A DNA stretch of 64,000 nucleotides from Capitulum mitella. Taxonomy: Eukaryota; Arthropoda; Thecostraca; Pollicipedomorpha; Pollicipedidae. The stretch lies in NCBI GenBank assembly GCA_030062745.1, contig CP099841.1:22757398-22821397 (forward strand). Reading direction: 5' to 3'. The notes under the pieces are model-generated. The model did not search any database. It worked only from the letters and a program-made list of their open reading frames with translations, and was not told the DNA's origin. The position numbers were made by a program, and so were the translations under genes. Positions within the stretch are counted from its first letter, which is position 1. The number at the start of each line of letters is the position of its first letter. Positions 52,117 through 64,000 of this stretch are shown here, one piece after another.

Positions 52117-55100
52117 GTCAGTAACGCGTGGTGGACGGGGCGGCGCTGGCGGTGGCCCGATGCCGATGTTTTCCGGTGCTCGCACTGGCGAGGTTGAGCA
52201 GTGGGGCGCGGCTAATAATGGCGTGCATCTCAAAAGGCGTTGCGCCTGTTGGTCATATGAGATAAGCCGATTGTCTCCGCTACATCAAACAACCACTCAG
52301 AACATAAGTGGCCTATTTTGGATATGGGCGTCGAGTAAATGTTGAGCTCCGAGCATCGTCGCAAGCTCTGAATCCGGTAGTCGAGTTTGTTGGGATCGTC
52401 TGCAGCTTCAGCATTGCAGTTATTACGACTAGTCAACTGGAACTCTTCACCGGCCGGTGCCCCTACCAGTCACTTTTGACTCTTTTCGTGACTACAGGCT
52501 GGCTGTGTGTAGCAGGATTCAAAGAGCTGTATCAGGCGTTAGGATGGGGTGATTCCCAGCACGTTCGTCGCTACTATCCGATCAAAGATCACTCCCGTTG
52601 GTGGGAACCTGCTTCCGGCGTACCCCACTATGTCCGGATCGGCGCCGGTTATCTGAAGGCGGCTCTGTCGGCACGATAGCGGGCGCCGGGGGACGGGTTC
52701 GCGTCACACCGGGCGCCAGTCGGTCGAGATGCTGCACGGGCGCGGGACGGCCCACCGCGGCCTGCGGCGCCGCGCCGTCGCGCGCGGCAGGGGCCGCCGG
52801 CACGCCGGGCAGGTGACGTCGCCGGGCGCCGGCGCCGGGAGGACGGGCGGCGCCGTTCCGGGACAGGTCAGTGGAGTCACGCGGGGCCGGCAGGGCAGGT
52901 CGGCCGCGTCTCCAGATCGAACGACTTGTGCTCAGCGAGAGATCACGGCATTTAACAGATTGGTGTGGGCTCCTCGCCAAAAGCGTCAGGGCGGTTTCAT
53001 GTAAACGCACCTGCAGGGGCGGGCCAGTTTGCTCTGTCTCGATCGTATCGGAATCTGATTAGCTCGGGTCAGCAGTTGTCCCGTTTTGCCAACGCCTGCT
53101 GGCCTTGGCCTGTGCTGTCCGGTTTTGTTGGCCTCTTCCGCGGATTGACCAGCAGGCGTTTGATTCGACTGGTGCTCGTTCGGCTGGCACGTGCTGAAGC
53201 TCTGCCACACCTTCTGTGTCGAGGAAGGCTTCTGAGCTCTCTGCTGTCCACCACGTCCCTGGCCAGTTCCTCCGGCGCCCAGTCGACATTGGCATGGGTC
53301 TGCCTCTGCTCTCCCATCCGCGACCGTCAGTTGGGCCGTTTTGCCTGTACAGGCCGCCGCCGGACCGTCAGTTGCGCCGGTCTGCCGGTCGGGCGCCGGG
53401 CGCGGACGGCCGATCCGTCAGGACCGTGCCGGGCGGTGCGGCCGGCCGGCCGGATCGGTCGGCCGGCTCACCGCTTCATCAGCCGCTCGGCGGCGCGGCT
53501 GGCTCGTTACGGCGCACCGTTAATGGCCGGCGCGCGCCCTGATGGATCGCGCCACCCCCCGCGGCACCCGCCGCCGGTAATCCGCCAATCACGGCGCGCC
53601 GGGCCGGCGCTGTGACGTCACCGGAGGGCCCGGACGTGGCCGCTACCACGCCCTGGGGCGACGGCCCCGCCCGCGTCGCTGGGCGGGGACGGTCGTGATG
53701 CCGGGATAGCGAAACTCGCCCGGAGTGACCGCAAACGATGTCGGCTTGCTAACAAACAGAAGCGTTCCTTCATTTTCTTTTCATTACCGTCTGACAGATT
53801 ATGAGTCACATTTGGCTCCTGCGCGTTTACGCGAGCATACTTATGTATGTGCCTATTCTTTGTAGGTGTTTAACGTTGAGTCATGTGCACAGCAGCACGC
53901 AGCAGGTTTCGTGGCGTTGCCCAGTGGCTGCGTGAGTCATGTCCTATCGCGGCGTCGCCGGCCGTGCCGGGCCGTGCTGCGTCAGGTGTCCGGCCGTCCG
54001 TGTTGCTTGGCTCCGTGCCGCGAGTGCAGAGTAAACAGGGCCTCGCGCGTCATAGCGCGGCCCTTTACGGGGCTCGGACACGCCATTCCCACGCACTGCA
54101 GCCGACCGCCGGCGTCAGGGCTGGCAGAGGAGGACTCCGACAAGATTGGTGGGAGCTTGACAGCGAACTGGAGAGAGGATGTATCGGAGAGAGTGCGAGA
54201 GAGAGAGAAAGAGAGCGGGAGAAGGGAAACGAAGGAGAGAGAGTGGAAAGGGCGGGACGTGATTCGCCACCACGTTCGTCATGTCGATGAAATGGCAAGA
54301 CATTACCAACGCCGAAATCTCACGCCGCAGACTGCATTTACTTGTTGCTCCATCAAAAACAAATCCCGTACGATATCCGCTCATCACTGTTCAAAGTCAT
54401 TCTGACGGATGAGCCTCTCGTCGTATAATAGCCAGCACAGGCCTGTCCCGCCACGCTATCTTTATGCATCGCCACTCAATGGCCAAGCAGCGCACTGCCT
54501 GCTGTATATCGGATCAGATTCCCCTCCCCTGCCTCGCTCCCCGGACCAAAAACAGCCATCAATGAGTTCGAGCCCGAAACGCCGACACGAGGCTCGTTAT
54601 CTGCAAGTATTGTGTCGTGCACCGAAATGCGCCCAACACACACATACACACCCAGACACACGCAAACCAACACGCCCGCGCGGCCTAGCCTCCATGGCAG
54701 CATGGGCGGGGTGGCTCAGAGCACGGCTGTGACCAGACGCGGGCGGGGTCGCCAACGTCGCTAAATGACGGGCGCGGCCCCTGGGCGAGCTGCGCCCACC
54801 CGCCGACAGGTGGCAGCAGCGTCGTCCGGGGCGGCGGACGGCCGCCCTCACCAGCGACCGACTGCGAGGTCATGAACCGTCCGGCGCCATTGTTAACGCG
54901 ATTAATTGACGGAGAGGAAATGCTCCTCGGTTTATCGCGGCATCCATCGGGGAGTAGCGGCCGGCCGAGCCCGGGGTGGAGCTCCCTGCTGGTGGCCGGG
55001 GCTCCCGGTGGTGGCCGGGGCTCGACGTGGACCGGTAGCTCCCGGCCCGGGACAGTGCCAGCGCCCCCGCTCCTTGTGACTTCTGGGGTCCAAATGTTCA

Positions 55101-55505
55101 GAATTCATCTAGTTCGGTTGCTGACATGGTCACTTGATGGCGATTTCCTAAAACAACTCCAGTATGAAGCAGGAAACGTTGAAAGATGAGATATGAATAA
55201 ACTCATTATTTTCCATTCAGAGTGGAAAGTCAGTAGGCTGGATAACAAATGTAAGCGTCCCCTCCGATACCTTTCGTCTTAGTTTTGTCTACCGTCCATT
55301 TACGGAACAGTGCATTTCATTAACCGATAGCAAAAGGGAATGACAACAAAATAGAAAGAAGTTTGTAAAACGCAACTCGTTTTTTCACACCTCGATCTAT
55401 CATCAATTCAGCGAGTAAGTGTTGGCCACAAATATGCTATTCCGACTTTTTTTGGCACCAACGTGTCCTTATTTTATCAGAGATTATGCAACATGAACCC
55501 TCATA
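52117..55505. other. Non-coding stretch, nothing sure
   Basis: GC-rich between about 52640 and 54120, then mixed. A purine-rich tract lies at 54170-54260 and a CA-rich run near 54640. No supported exon was found. Confidence 0.45.
54170..54260. repeat. Purine-rich (GA) tract
   Basis: About 90 bases are almost entirely A and G on the plus strand, with several GAGAGA runs broken by single pyrimidines. It is a degenerate counterpart of the (CT)n tract at 45014. Confidence 0.7.
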
Positions 55506-55530
55506 TTGTTTCTCTTTATTCCAGGTAAGA
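55506..55530 (+). promoter_or_regulatory. Candidate recursive splice site (ratchet point) 2
   Basis: The tract TTGTTTCTCTTTATTCCAG, ending at 55524, is an excellent acceptor and is followed directly by the donor GTAAGA at 55525. It is the strongest fused AG|GT site I found. It lies 19.5 kb after the first such site. Alternatively it is the acceptor of an ordinary exon: the plus frame stays open for about 60 codons after it (VRTVGDSAVG...), but I see no matching donor with confidence. Confidence 0.45.
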
Positions 55531-58500
55531 ACCGTTGGAGATTCTGCAGTTGGCACCATCTCGGACGACCCTGGCGGGCTGGTATTGTACATCCGCGGCC
55601 CGTGTCTTACGCTGTCCAGTCGTGTGCGCATGTCTAGCAAACCTGAAACACCGTCGGTAGTCCTCAGGCTGACTTTGCGGGCGATGTTCTTTTCCGTGAT
55701 ATTTTTTGTTGGTCGGGGCTGATGCGTTTCGCAAAATTATCCTCTATGTCATTGCATCGCAACTGTGTTGCGTTTTTTCTTGTTGTGACGAAACGGCGCT
55801 TAATTACTTGTTTGGATTCTTTGCTTGACGGATGACGAAAGATCGGTGCTGGCACCCATCTCTTTTTGTGGCACACGCTTGACTGAGGGATAATGTTGTC
55901 ATGGTGACCCCTTTTTTAGTTCCTTCCATCTCCAGCCAATCTGCTTATATTGCGCCATGAGATGTCGCAAAACATCCACTTGACAAAATTATCAGTCGGT
56001 GGCTCTCGTAAGAGTTGCTAGAAAAGTCCAGTCTTGGCTTATTATACAGATTTATGGGAAAATTCCGGGTGTGGAAATGCACTTTTTAATGTAAGATTTA
56101 ACGTATAGAACCAATTTTTTTACATATCAGAAAAGTCACATCTCACAGTTATCTGTACCCTGCGAACAAGTTCGTCTTTTAAAAATAACCAAACAGTTCG
56201 TTTGTTATCAGTTGTATGAAAATTACATCTTATCGCCTTCTAAAGCTTTATCATTTCACATTTTGTTGTGGTTCTGACTGTTTGTCTTGTATGCGTCAGG
56301 TATGTCATACATCTAGACTTATAAGTGACATCTGGTGTATGCCTCTTATGTTGGGTGCGCCTTGTGCCTGCTTAGTGATAGGTGGCACGCTGAAGCTCAC
56401 TTGAAAGCAGTTATATGGCATACGCTTCGCTTAATGTCTTGGATGATGTGCTGTTACGAGCTATTACCACACAGGTCCTTTCAAATTGTTTAGTTTTACC
56501 TGGAGCACTTACTTGCGCGCAGCTACTTGGACCTGAACTGAAGGACTGAACTGAACTGGGAAAAGAGCTGAAAGACTAATCGGTTTATCAGCTGTGAAGT
56601 GGTTGCGGCGGTGGATGGTTGACCCGCCACCAGTTTCTGACCGAGAGAAAGGCGTTCTCGGCTTGGCTTCCCACCGCCAGCGCCACTCGCGGCCAGACCC
56701 AAAACTAAGGTGGTGTTCATCGCTTAGAGATGGCGCTGCGCACGCCTCCGTTCGCGGCCTTCGCCGGCAGTGGGAAACTTGGTCCTGCGCATTAAACCTG
56801 GATGCTTGTTACCAGCGTGCGTATCAGGGGCATTGCGTATTGCGACTAGGTGCATTGATTTTCATTCCGAGCCCGTCTGTTCGAAATTGGTTGAGGGAAG
56901 CGCGGCTTGGCGCGGCGGCTGCGCGCCCGCTGCTCTGCCTGTGCGTGCCGGAAGAAGCGACGCTTGTTTGTCATCTGCGGATGTGTTCGTGCGCCTCTGC
57001 TCTTTTGACCTTGAACTTGAACCATTATTTCGCAACACGCATTCTTTCCTGCTAGCGTCGCATGCGGCTGATATGCGTAGATCCGTGTCGGGAACGCGAA
57101 CAGTTCTAGGGCCCACAAATGGCTCTGTGGTGGTTGTAAAATTCATTAAATTCATGCAGCCAGCTGCATGTTAAAAGTCCCAGTGAGCTGTGCCAATTTT
57201 TGGGCTTATGCTCGGGATGCGCAACAGGCCGTATTAATGGACGTTTTCTTTGTCTTAACCTTAATTATGAAGCTGGATATTTAACGTGTCGTTTAATTAC
57301 ACTGATTTGCTATTTTAGTGGACTTTTATCTCATTGTTAATGATTTTCTTCATGATTACGTTGTGTTTAATTCTCTAAGATAGCTCTGCTGTTTGACTGA
57401 AAATCGAGGTTCATACCATTTCTGCTTCAAAGTCAGCAGCTGTCCTTGTGACTTAGCAAAACTTTTGAGACTGCCTGCAGACAGTTACGCGCGTTTCGTT
57501 GCATACTATGTCCCACTGGAGATGGTTAATTTGGCCGACTCGATTTAACTCCGTGATTGGAAGTTCAAAAATCCTGACATCGGCCGCGCAACGTTCCTAT
57601 GAAAATTTACCGTCCAGACGAAAAAGTCATGCTAAACAACGATGAACCGGATCCTGTGGCAATTTTCCTCATGATAACCACGGAACTCGGTATATCACGT
57701 GGCGTGATCACCAGCGCCAAGACACGCCAGCGTCGAAGCACCTGCTGCCATCTGTAGGCCAGTTGTAGATTTCGCAAACGTCGCCAACGTTTGCCAAGCC
57801 CTCTACGTCTCCAGGAACCTCGGGGCCAATCTTGTTTCCCCTCCCCCCTCCTGCGTCAGTGGAGCAGTTGGTTTATCCCGGCGAGCCTCTTCCAGAAAAT
57901 CCTGATCGTTTCGCGCGAAGTATGGTGACAACCTTAAACATAAGGCCGTATTGCGTCATGGTACCATCGGGTGCATGGTCTGCAAATTCGAGTCGCGTCG
58001 CACCGGAAGACCGTTTGCACTCGTTTACTGCACAGCCTTCGCTACGCCAAAAACAGGTCCGCCCGGCCAAGAAGGAGGCATAAATTGTTTGGTTTGCCCA
58101 ATTGACAAACAATATTTCAGTATTTACGCACTTAAAAGGGGAAATAAATTTGCTTTGGCGGCCGACCTAACTCGAGAACATCCCTGCGGTGCTGCTTGTC
58201 GGCGTCTTTCTGTTGCCGGCAACCGGTGGTGTCCCGACTCCGCGTCAGCCCGGAGCGGCCGACCTCGCGCCGACCGCACGCATTAGCTGCGGCCGTGCCG
58301 CGTTACTAATGGCCGAGCCGGCCTTGATCCCGCCACCGGGCGTCGAGCAGCTCTCCGGCCGGGACGCCGGCGCGGGCGACCGGCCCGCCGGCCGCGAACA
58401 CCTCCCGGACAAATGGGCGCCGATACGATCGCAGCGATCCGGCGAATCCCCGCGGGCGCAGCGCCGCCGTCCGGAGAGCTCGAGAGCCTCCGACGGCGGC

Positions 58501-60553
58501 GACAGGCGCGGTGCGGACGTTTCCTCGTGACGGCGCGTCGTGGCGTGCCGAGAAGCGGCGCTGCGCAGTTTGTTTGCGTCAGGGTCTTCCAGGCAACGGG
58601 TGGTAAAGACGCCGGCGGTAAAGACGTCATGAAGCCGCTCGTGAGCGCGTCGGCCGTCTCGTGGCTGTCTGGGTCACGCCGGCCGGCCGGGCCGTCCACG
58701 GTACGGGTTCCCGGTACCGGGCCGCTCCCGTGTCGACGGGCCGGCCACGGAAGGTCACCTCGGCCGGCTGATTGTTTGCCCGCCTGGGAGGGGCTCTAGG
58801 TGCATCGCGGGCGGTATCAAATCACCGACGATAGAGGGCCGGCTGGCCTCAGCCGGCGTGGCGCCGCGGGCTACCACTTCCACTGCCAGTTACCAGGGGC
58901 TCCACCCGACTGCTCGCCGCCTCCGCCTGCTGCTAAACAGTCAGAGGTGTGAACGCCCCCAGCCGGTCCAGCGCGTGCGGAACCGGAGCTTCTCCGGCCG
59001 GCCAGCTGGCCTAGAATGCCGTGATTTATTCGGCAACGGGCGGAGTGGCCCGGCTCATTACGACCTACTTGGCCGGCGTCGGAGGCCTGAATGCATGATG
59101 CATGTTTGATTTGGGCTTCCGTGGAGCGGGCGGCGGCGGGAGGCGCGGCTGCAGTGCCGGTGGCCGCGCTGCAGCGGCCGGCGCGGCCCGCAGTGATCGT
59201 GCGAGCGGCCGGTGGGCGGGCCGCACGCGGAGCTGCAGTCCGGCGGGCCGATGCTCGGAGGCCGGTTGATACTCGGAGGTGTGGCTGGTCGCCGCGCGGA
59301 CGGATCACGCGACGGGGAGTAACTCACTCGCCCCGCACGACGTGCCCCGAATCCCAGGTGGTAGACATGGCGACGGAGCTGAGCTTCGCGGTGATCTCGC
59401 TGCAGTCGCGTTTAATATGTGCTTTGCCGGGCTGCGGGTTTGGGGCCCAGATGTCTTTCGTCATACGGAACTCTTCTGTTTCGTTCAGACTATAAGCCGA
59501 TCTGTCAGATGCCGATTTATTCCCACGGGTGGAAACCATCCTCAGTCGGGGGTTCAGGGCCGGCATCTCGCCGTCTCCGGAGGCGCCGTCAGCGTCCTGC
59601 CGGCTGACCTCTGCGGCCGGTGCCGGCAGCCGGCCGGCGCGGCACGTCTCGGCGCGCTTCATCCGTTCGTCACAGCTGCCGGCCGGCGAGGCAGGGCGCC
59701 TGCCGGCTCGCGTGCCTCGCGCCTCGCGCAGGACACGCCGCATACCAGGCGGCCTGTTTTTGGCGGGGCTGCCGGACGTGCGGCGGCCGCCGGGCGCCGG
59801 CGCCCTGCACGGCCGCAGGAAAAAGGCCCGCGCGATGCATGTTGACACTCGTAAATCAGCCGTGAATGCAGCGGCCGCCTGCGGCCGGGCCGGGCGGGCG
59901 TCACGCACGTCCGGGTCGCGCGCGGCCGGCGACCCCGCCTCCGACGGCCCGGCGCCGGAGGCGGTCTCGCAGTCCCGGCGCAGCCAGCTGTGGCGACCGA
60001 GACGCCGGCACGAGCCTGGAGACGGGGCGCGCGTCCACGTCCTTGCCGTCTGCGGCAGCACCGCCGGCAGGTCTCGGAGACTGGCTGTTTGTAGCGTCGA
60101 TGTATTGCGGCGGTTTGGTATGCAGAACACTCGTTCGCTTCACTGTCTTGTCCCGTCCGTTACTCCGGCGTCCATTTGGCTACCCCGTCTCTGTGCATTC
60201 GGACGGTGGAGACGTCCCGAGGTGGGGAGGGGAGGGGCAGGAAAGACAAGTTGTGCCAAAACTTTGGAAAACGCGATATGCGGAAAGAAGTTAATGGAAA
60301 GTTTCCTTTGTTATTGTTGTTGATCGGCGTTGCTCTTCCGCCTTCTGGTATGAACACGTGGGCTGCCTCTTCCTCCGGCTTCTTTTGGTCGTTTTCAGTT
60401 TTGTAACCTCAAGTGTTTTTTCGATCGTCCATTGTGTTGCCTTTTGCCCTTTTTCCGTACCGTATGTATCATGCAGTGTCCCTCCGATCACATCGTCTTT
60501 GGCTGCAACCCTTTCTACGATCCCTTCTGTTCCTGTCGTTGCACGGTGTGGCC
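55531..60553. other. Five kilobases without a recognised gene
   Basis: AT-balanced to about 58150, then GC-rich. A weaker fused AG|GTATGT site lies at 56299/56300. An ATG at 59368 in good context (GTAGACATGGCGACG) opens MATELSFAVISLQS, but no donor follows in range. Confidence 0.45.
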
Positions 60554-60705
60554 CCAGTGTCCTGCGGATGGTGCCGCCAGTGGTCCCAGTGTCCTGCGAA
60601 CGGTGCCGCCATTGGCCCCAGTGTCCTGCGGACGGTGCCGCCATTGGCCCCAGTGTCCTGCGGATGGTGCCGCCAGTGGCCCCAGTGTCCTGCGAATGCT
60701 GCCGG
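60554..60705. repeat. 32-bp tandem repeat, about 5 units
   Basis: CCAGTGTCCTGCG recurs at 60554, 60586, 60618, 60650 and 60682, always 32 bp apart, with the remainder GGTGCCGCCATTGG-like. Frames on both strands read through it without evidence of translation. Confidence 0.9.
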
Positions 60706-63700
60706 CTCCCACGCCGCGCGTCACCCCGCAACGGCAGCGCGGCCGCGCCCGAAATAATCGCCGTAATGGTCCTGCTTCCTTCGCGGAGACTTTCACTTCC
60801 AATTAACATGCCTGGGAGCCGGCTTTCGGACTCGGAAGCGGGCGGCGGCCGCCGGGAGAAGCCCCGGCCGATGCACGAGATGACGCAATCCCCCGATCTG
60901 TAGCGCCGCCGCCTCGAAAATACGACACGCCTATTACACTTGAAAGGCCATTACGCGTGATGAGGGCGGCCGCCGGATGAAGCCCCGGCGAGGAGCGCCG
61001 CTCGGCCGCGGGCGCCGGCGGCGGCCGCCGCGGCAGAGTCACGGAGAACGCGGCGCGACGTCGGCGCCCTGCGACGCCGGCGAGCGGCGGCGTCGGCGGC
61101 GGGCCGGGCCGGCCGGAATGCGGCGTCTCGGCGCGGCGCGGACCAGAGGCGGCCGCCGCCGCCGCGTCCAATCTCGGCAATCTCGGCGCGTTTCCCGGTC
61201 GGCGGCGAAATGGATAGCGATTAGACCAGCTCGGCTCGTCATCACGCCGGCCGGCGGAGTCTGGGGAGGCCCGCCGCCCGACGCCACTCCATCTCGGCCT
61301 CTCGCGGCGGCGCGGCGGACAATGGCGCGGCGGCGGCGTCCGGCGGCGCGGCCGCCCCGGCAGCGCGCCGTTTAGCCGCATCCTTGACATTCCAGGGTCG
61401 GACGCCGGCGGCGGCGCGCGCCCGTCGACAGGTGCTCGGGCGGCGCCGGCGGCGGACGCGCCCCGCGATCGGGCCGCTGCGGCGGCCGGAGATGGCCCGC
61501 GAACGGCGGCCGCCGGCGCTCACGCAGCGGCCGGCCGCGGGCGGCGCACCTGGCAGCGGCGGAGAGAGGCAGGGCGGAAATTGGCCGCGCGAGGTGATAA
61601 AGAGGCTGCAGCAGGTTGCGCCGTGTAATCAGCCGGTTTGTAGAGGTCCTGCGGCTAGGCGGGTCGCCGGAGCGTGAAAACACACTCGGCTCTCCAAGGG
61701 GTGAAAAGGTGATGAAACCAAGCAGCGATGAGATGGACGTTAATGGTTGCATGGGTTTGGACACTGGATTTAAGGTAACCCCTTCCATACCGTGAACGGC
61801 CCATCCGTTAAACATATAGTTGACGGGTATGGCATTGTTTTATTCAGGGGTGATAACCGGGGGAAATCCCGTGACATTCCTGGATTTCGTAGCGTTACGT
61901 TCTCAGGATACACACTGTCCAATGCAACTTGTTTTGATGTTTGATTAGTATTGGTTTTTCCGTTCCGTGCCCTTTATGAAATTCGGCCTGCTTTTTTGGA
62001 GTGCATGTCAATGAAGTCAACGGAAACAATATGTGTATATGAGCATTTAAAATGCGAAGCAATTAATTTTTATATTGCCCGTACTGTTCAGTTGTTTTCA
62101 GCAATTATCGTCTTTAGTTACACAAAGTCGACGTCTTCTCGATAGAAGGTATATCTTTTCCGACGGGAGTTTGGTTCCTAGTAGGGCGGTTGGTTCCTAT
62201 TTACAGTCGAAAACTCTGTAAAAGGTTTTGTTGAAGTGCTCCCAGGATTTTTATAGCATTTTGGTGCGTAGCGAACAAGTAGAACACGAAATTGGTGGGG
62301 TAGCTGGGAACATGATGAGCGTTTGATCCTGATTGGTCTCTTCAAAGTATCTTGTACTACGTCGATTACGGTCGTTTATGAAAGCATCGGCACTCCAGAG
62401 ACATAAAAACACTGTTGTGACATCTGTCGGTGACGAGTAATTGAACTGCCTGGCCCCAGACTCGCAGCTGTCCGGGGAGCAGTGATTTTCGGCCGGGGCG
62501 TAGCGCGGGGCCAGAGGATGAGACCGTCGATCGGCCGGCCGCCGGCAGGGGCCGCTCCTCTGAGGCCGCTGACGTCACGGCCGCGGGCGGCTGTTTGCCG
62601 CTGCCGCTGCCGCCGCCGCCGGCCGCTGGCCGCCGGCCGCCGGGCCCAGCCGCATTCCAGGGACGGCGCACACGCGCTTGCCGGCCCGCATACTGATTTA
62701 AAGGAGATGGATGGAGCCGACAGGCGTCACCACCTGGCCGGGCAAGCCCCCCCCCCCCCCCCCCCCGCCCTCCGACCCCTCCCCGGCTGCCGGTGCCGGG
62801 CCACCGGCGCTTGGCGAGCACCGTCAATTGTCGGCGCCTTTCTCCGGGCTGACGGACCCGGCGACACGACGGCCGGCTGGACCCGCTCCCCGGCGGCGCG
62901 ACTGGTTTCCCAAACCGTTGCCCAAACGGCTGGAAAATGCCCGGTTTCAGTCCTGTCGCAAGCGTTTGCTTGGTTTGGCAGGGTTCTGGGGCGTCCGATG
63001 GCCGGGCGCAGTTCGGCCGGGGCTTTACGCCACGTGTTGACCAACGCGCCGGCCAGGGACCCGATTACCTCCGCGCGAGAGCCACCGGCCGTGGAGAAGC
63101 CCGCAGAGAAAACAACTCAATCGACGCCGCTCGCCGGGACGGCCGGCCGCTATTAAGTCGATTTCACGCTCGGAGATGCCCAGCAAACACGGTGAATAGC
63201 GGCGACTGGGTTCAGATACCGGCTGACATTGGCTAGAGAGAGCGGGGTAGCGGAGAGGAGAGGGAGCCGGCCCCGCGCCGTGGCGGAGGTGCCCAGCCTG
63301 TTTACGTGGTTCGAAGCGCCCACGAAACCCACAGTATGCAAATTCGCGTGCAAAATAGCGCTCAAGGTTTGCACGGCTGCTTCATTCTCCGATCGGGTGT
63401 CCTTCGCACCTGTTTTCGGCGCCGCTTCGGCTCCCTGTGTCGACGTAATCCCCGGGCGCGACCCGTGCGCGGAATCAGCCGCCGCCGCACGGCCGCGAGG
63501 TGTGTACGGAACGGGCGGAGGCGCGGCCGACAGGTCCTTTTCTCCAATTAGAGCCCGCCGACCGGCGTAAACAAGCGGCGCGCGCGGCGCCGCGCCGCGG
63601 ACGTGGCGGACATGGCGCGGACGCGTCGGACCTCGACCACCGTCGGCATCGAATCGCGCCGTTCCGCGCCGACCAGGCGGCGCCGACCGCTGTCGTCAGC

Positions 63701-64000
63701 GGCTCGGCGGCGGCGGCGGCCGGCGGCGCTGTCGACCGGAATGCGTCGGAGTTGTCGACACCGCCGGCCGCCGCCGACCAAGCGGCACGGCGAGTCGCCG
63801 GGCCGGGTCCGGCTGAACGGCGAAAGGCATCGGGGGCGCTTGATTCTGGGTGGCGAGTCTCGCCCCAGGCCTCGCCCGGGACTCACCCCTCACATTCCCC
63901 CGCCGCCCGACACTGGCCGACTGTGGCGCCCCGCCGCGACGACATATGTAGATGGCGCGGCCGGAATTTTTCGTCAGGTTGCGCGGTGTTTTCCGCTGTT
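60706..64000. other. Right end, GC-rich blocks without a recognised gene
   Basis: GC/CpG-rich at about 60700-61680 and 62450-64000, with an AT-richer island between (61680-62450). A run of about 18 C lies near 62748-62766. Frames are long on both strands and composition-driven. Any continuation of the gene starting at 29199 would lie beyond the window or is unrecognised here. Confidence 0.45.

Noticed and set aside
55525-55722. Coding exon VRTVGDSAVG... downstream of the AG at 55524
   Set aside because: The frame is open but no clear donor or family match was found. It is kept as the alternative to the recursive-site reading.
59091-59495. Possible start exon MATELSFAVISLQS at 59368
   Set aside because: The start context is good, but there is no usable donor downstream and no family match.

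Overview
The window is eukaryotic nuclear DNA. It has short spliced exons with clean GT-AG borders, introns of 1.2 to more than 8 kb, many microsatellites and minisatellites, an inverted-repeat DNA transposon relic and a decayed LINE. Composition alternates between very GC- and CpG-rich blocks full of GGCC/CCGG words and ordinary AT-balanced stretches. I see no operons, ribosome binding sites, tRNA, rRNA or CRISPR. The coding style suggests an animal, most likely an arthropod. A crustacean such as a barnacle is a guess from composition only.

Left part (3.2-16.4 kb, + strand): four exons join in matching phases and encode most of a Dbl-homology (DH) domain of a Rho guanine-nucleotide exchange factor. 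The closest family I can recall is FGD-like. The introns are 8.2, 3.25 and 1.2 kb. The first exon's acceptor is the last of a short tandem array of near-identical acceptor-like units. The first intron holds a 174-bp hAT-type MITE with a perfect 8-bp target duplication. The second holds a 23-bp minisatellite with a 184-bp higher-order period, followed by a 13-unit, 17-bp array. The exon that should complete the DH domain was not found.

Middle (16.4-29 kb): a degraded LINE (about 16.8-18.8 kb) keeps pieces of reverse transcriptase and a C-terminal CCHC zinc motif. The rest is GC-rich and AT-balanced DNA without recognisable genes.

Right part (29-64 kb): a CpG-rich block leads into a well-formed start exon at 29199-29549. 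It encodes a basic, Ser/Pro-rich N-terminus with a YYDVP motif and ends at a phase-0 donor. No convincing second exon follows; two or three weak phase-0 candidates are listed. If a very long first intron follows, two sites where a pyrimidine-rich acceptor abuts a donor with no exon between (35985/35986 and 55524/55525) fit recursive-splicing ratchet points. This region also has a tandem duplication of an (AT)n-plus-unique segment with a terminal hairpin, several minisatellites with 18-, 21-, 45-, 23- and 32-bp units, and a 120-bp (CT)n tract.

Most long open frames in the GC-rich blocks are composition artefacts and are not annotated. I found no retrovirus-like or other capsid-bearing element.
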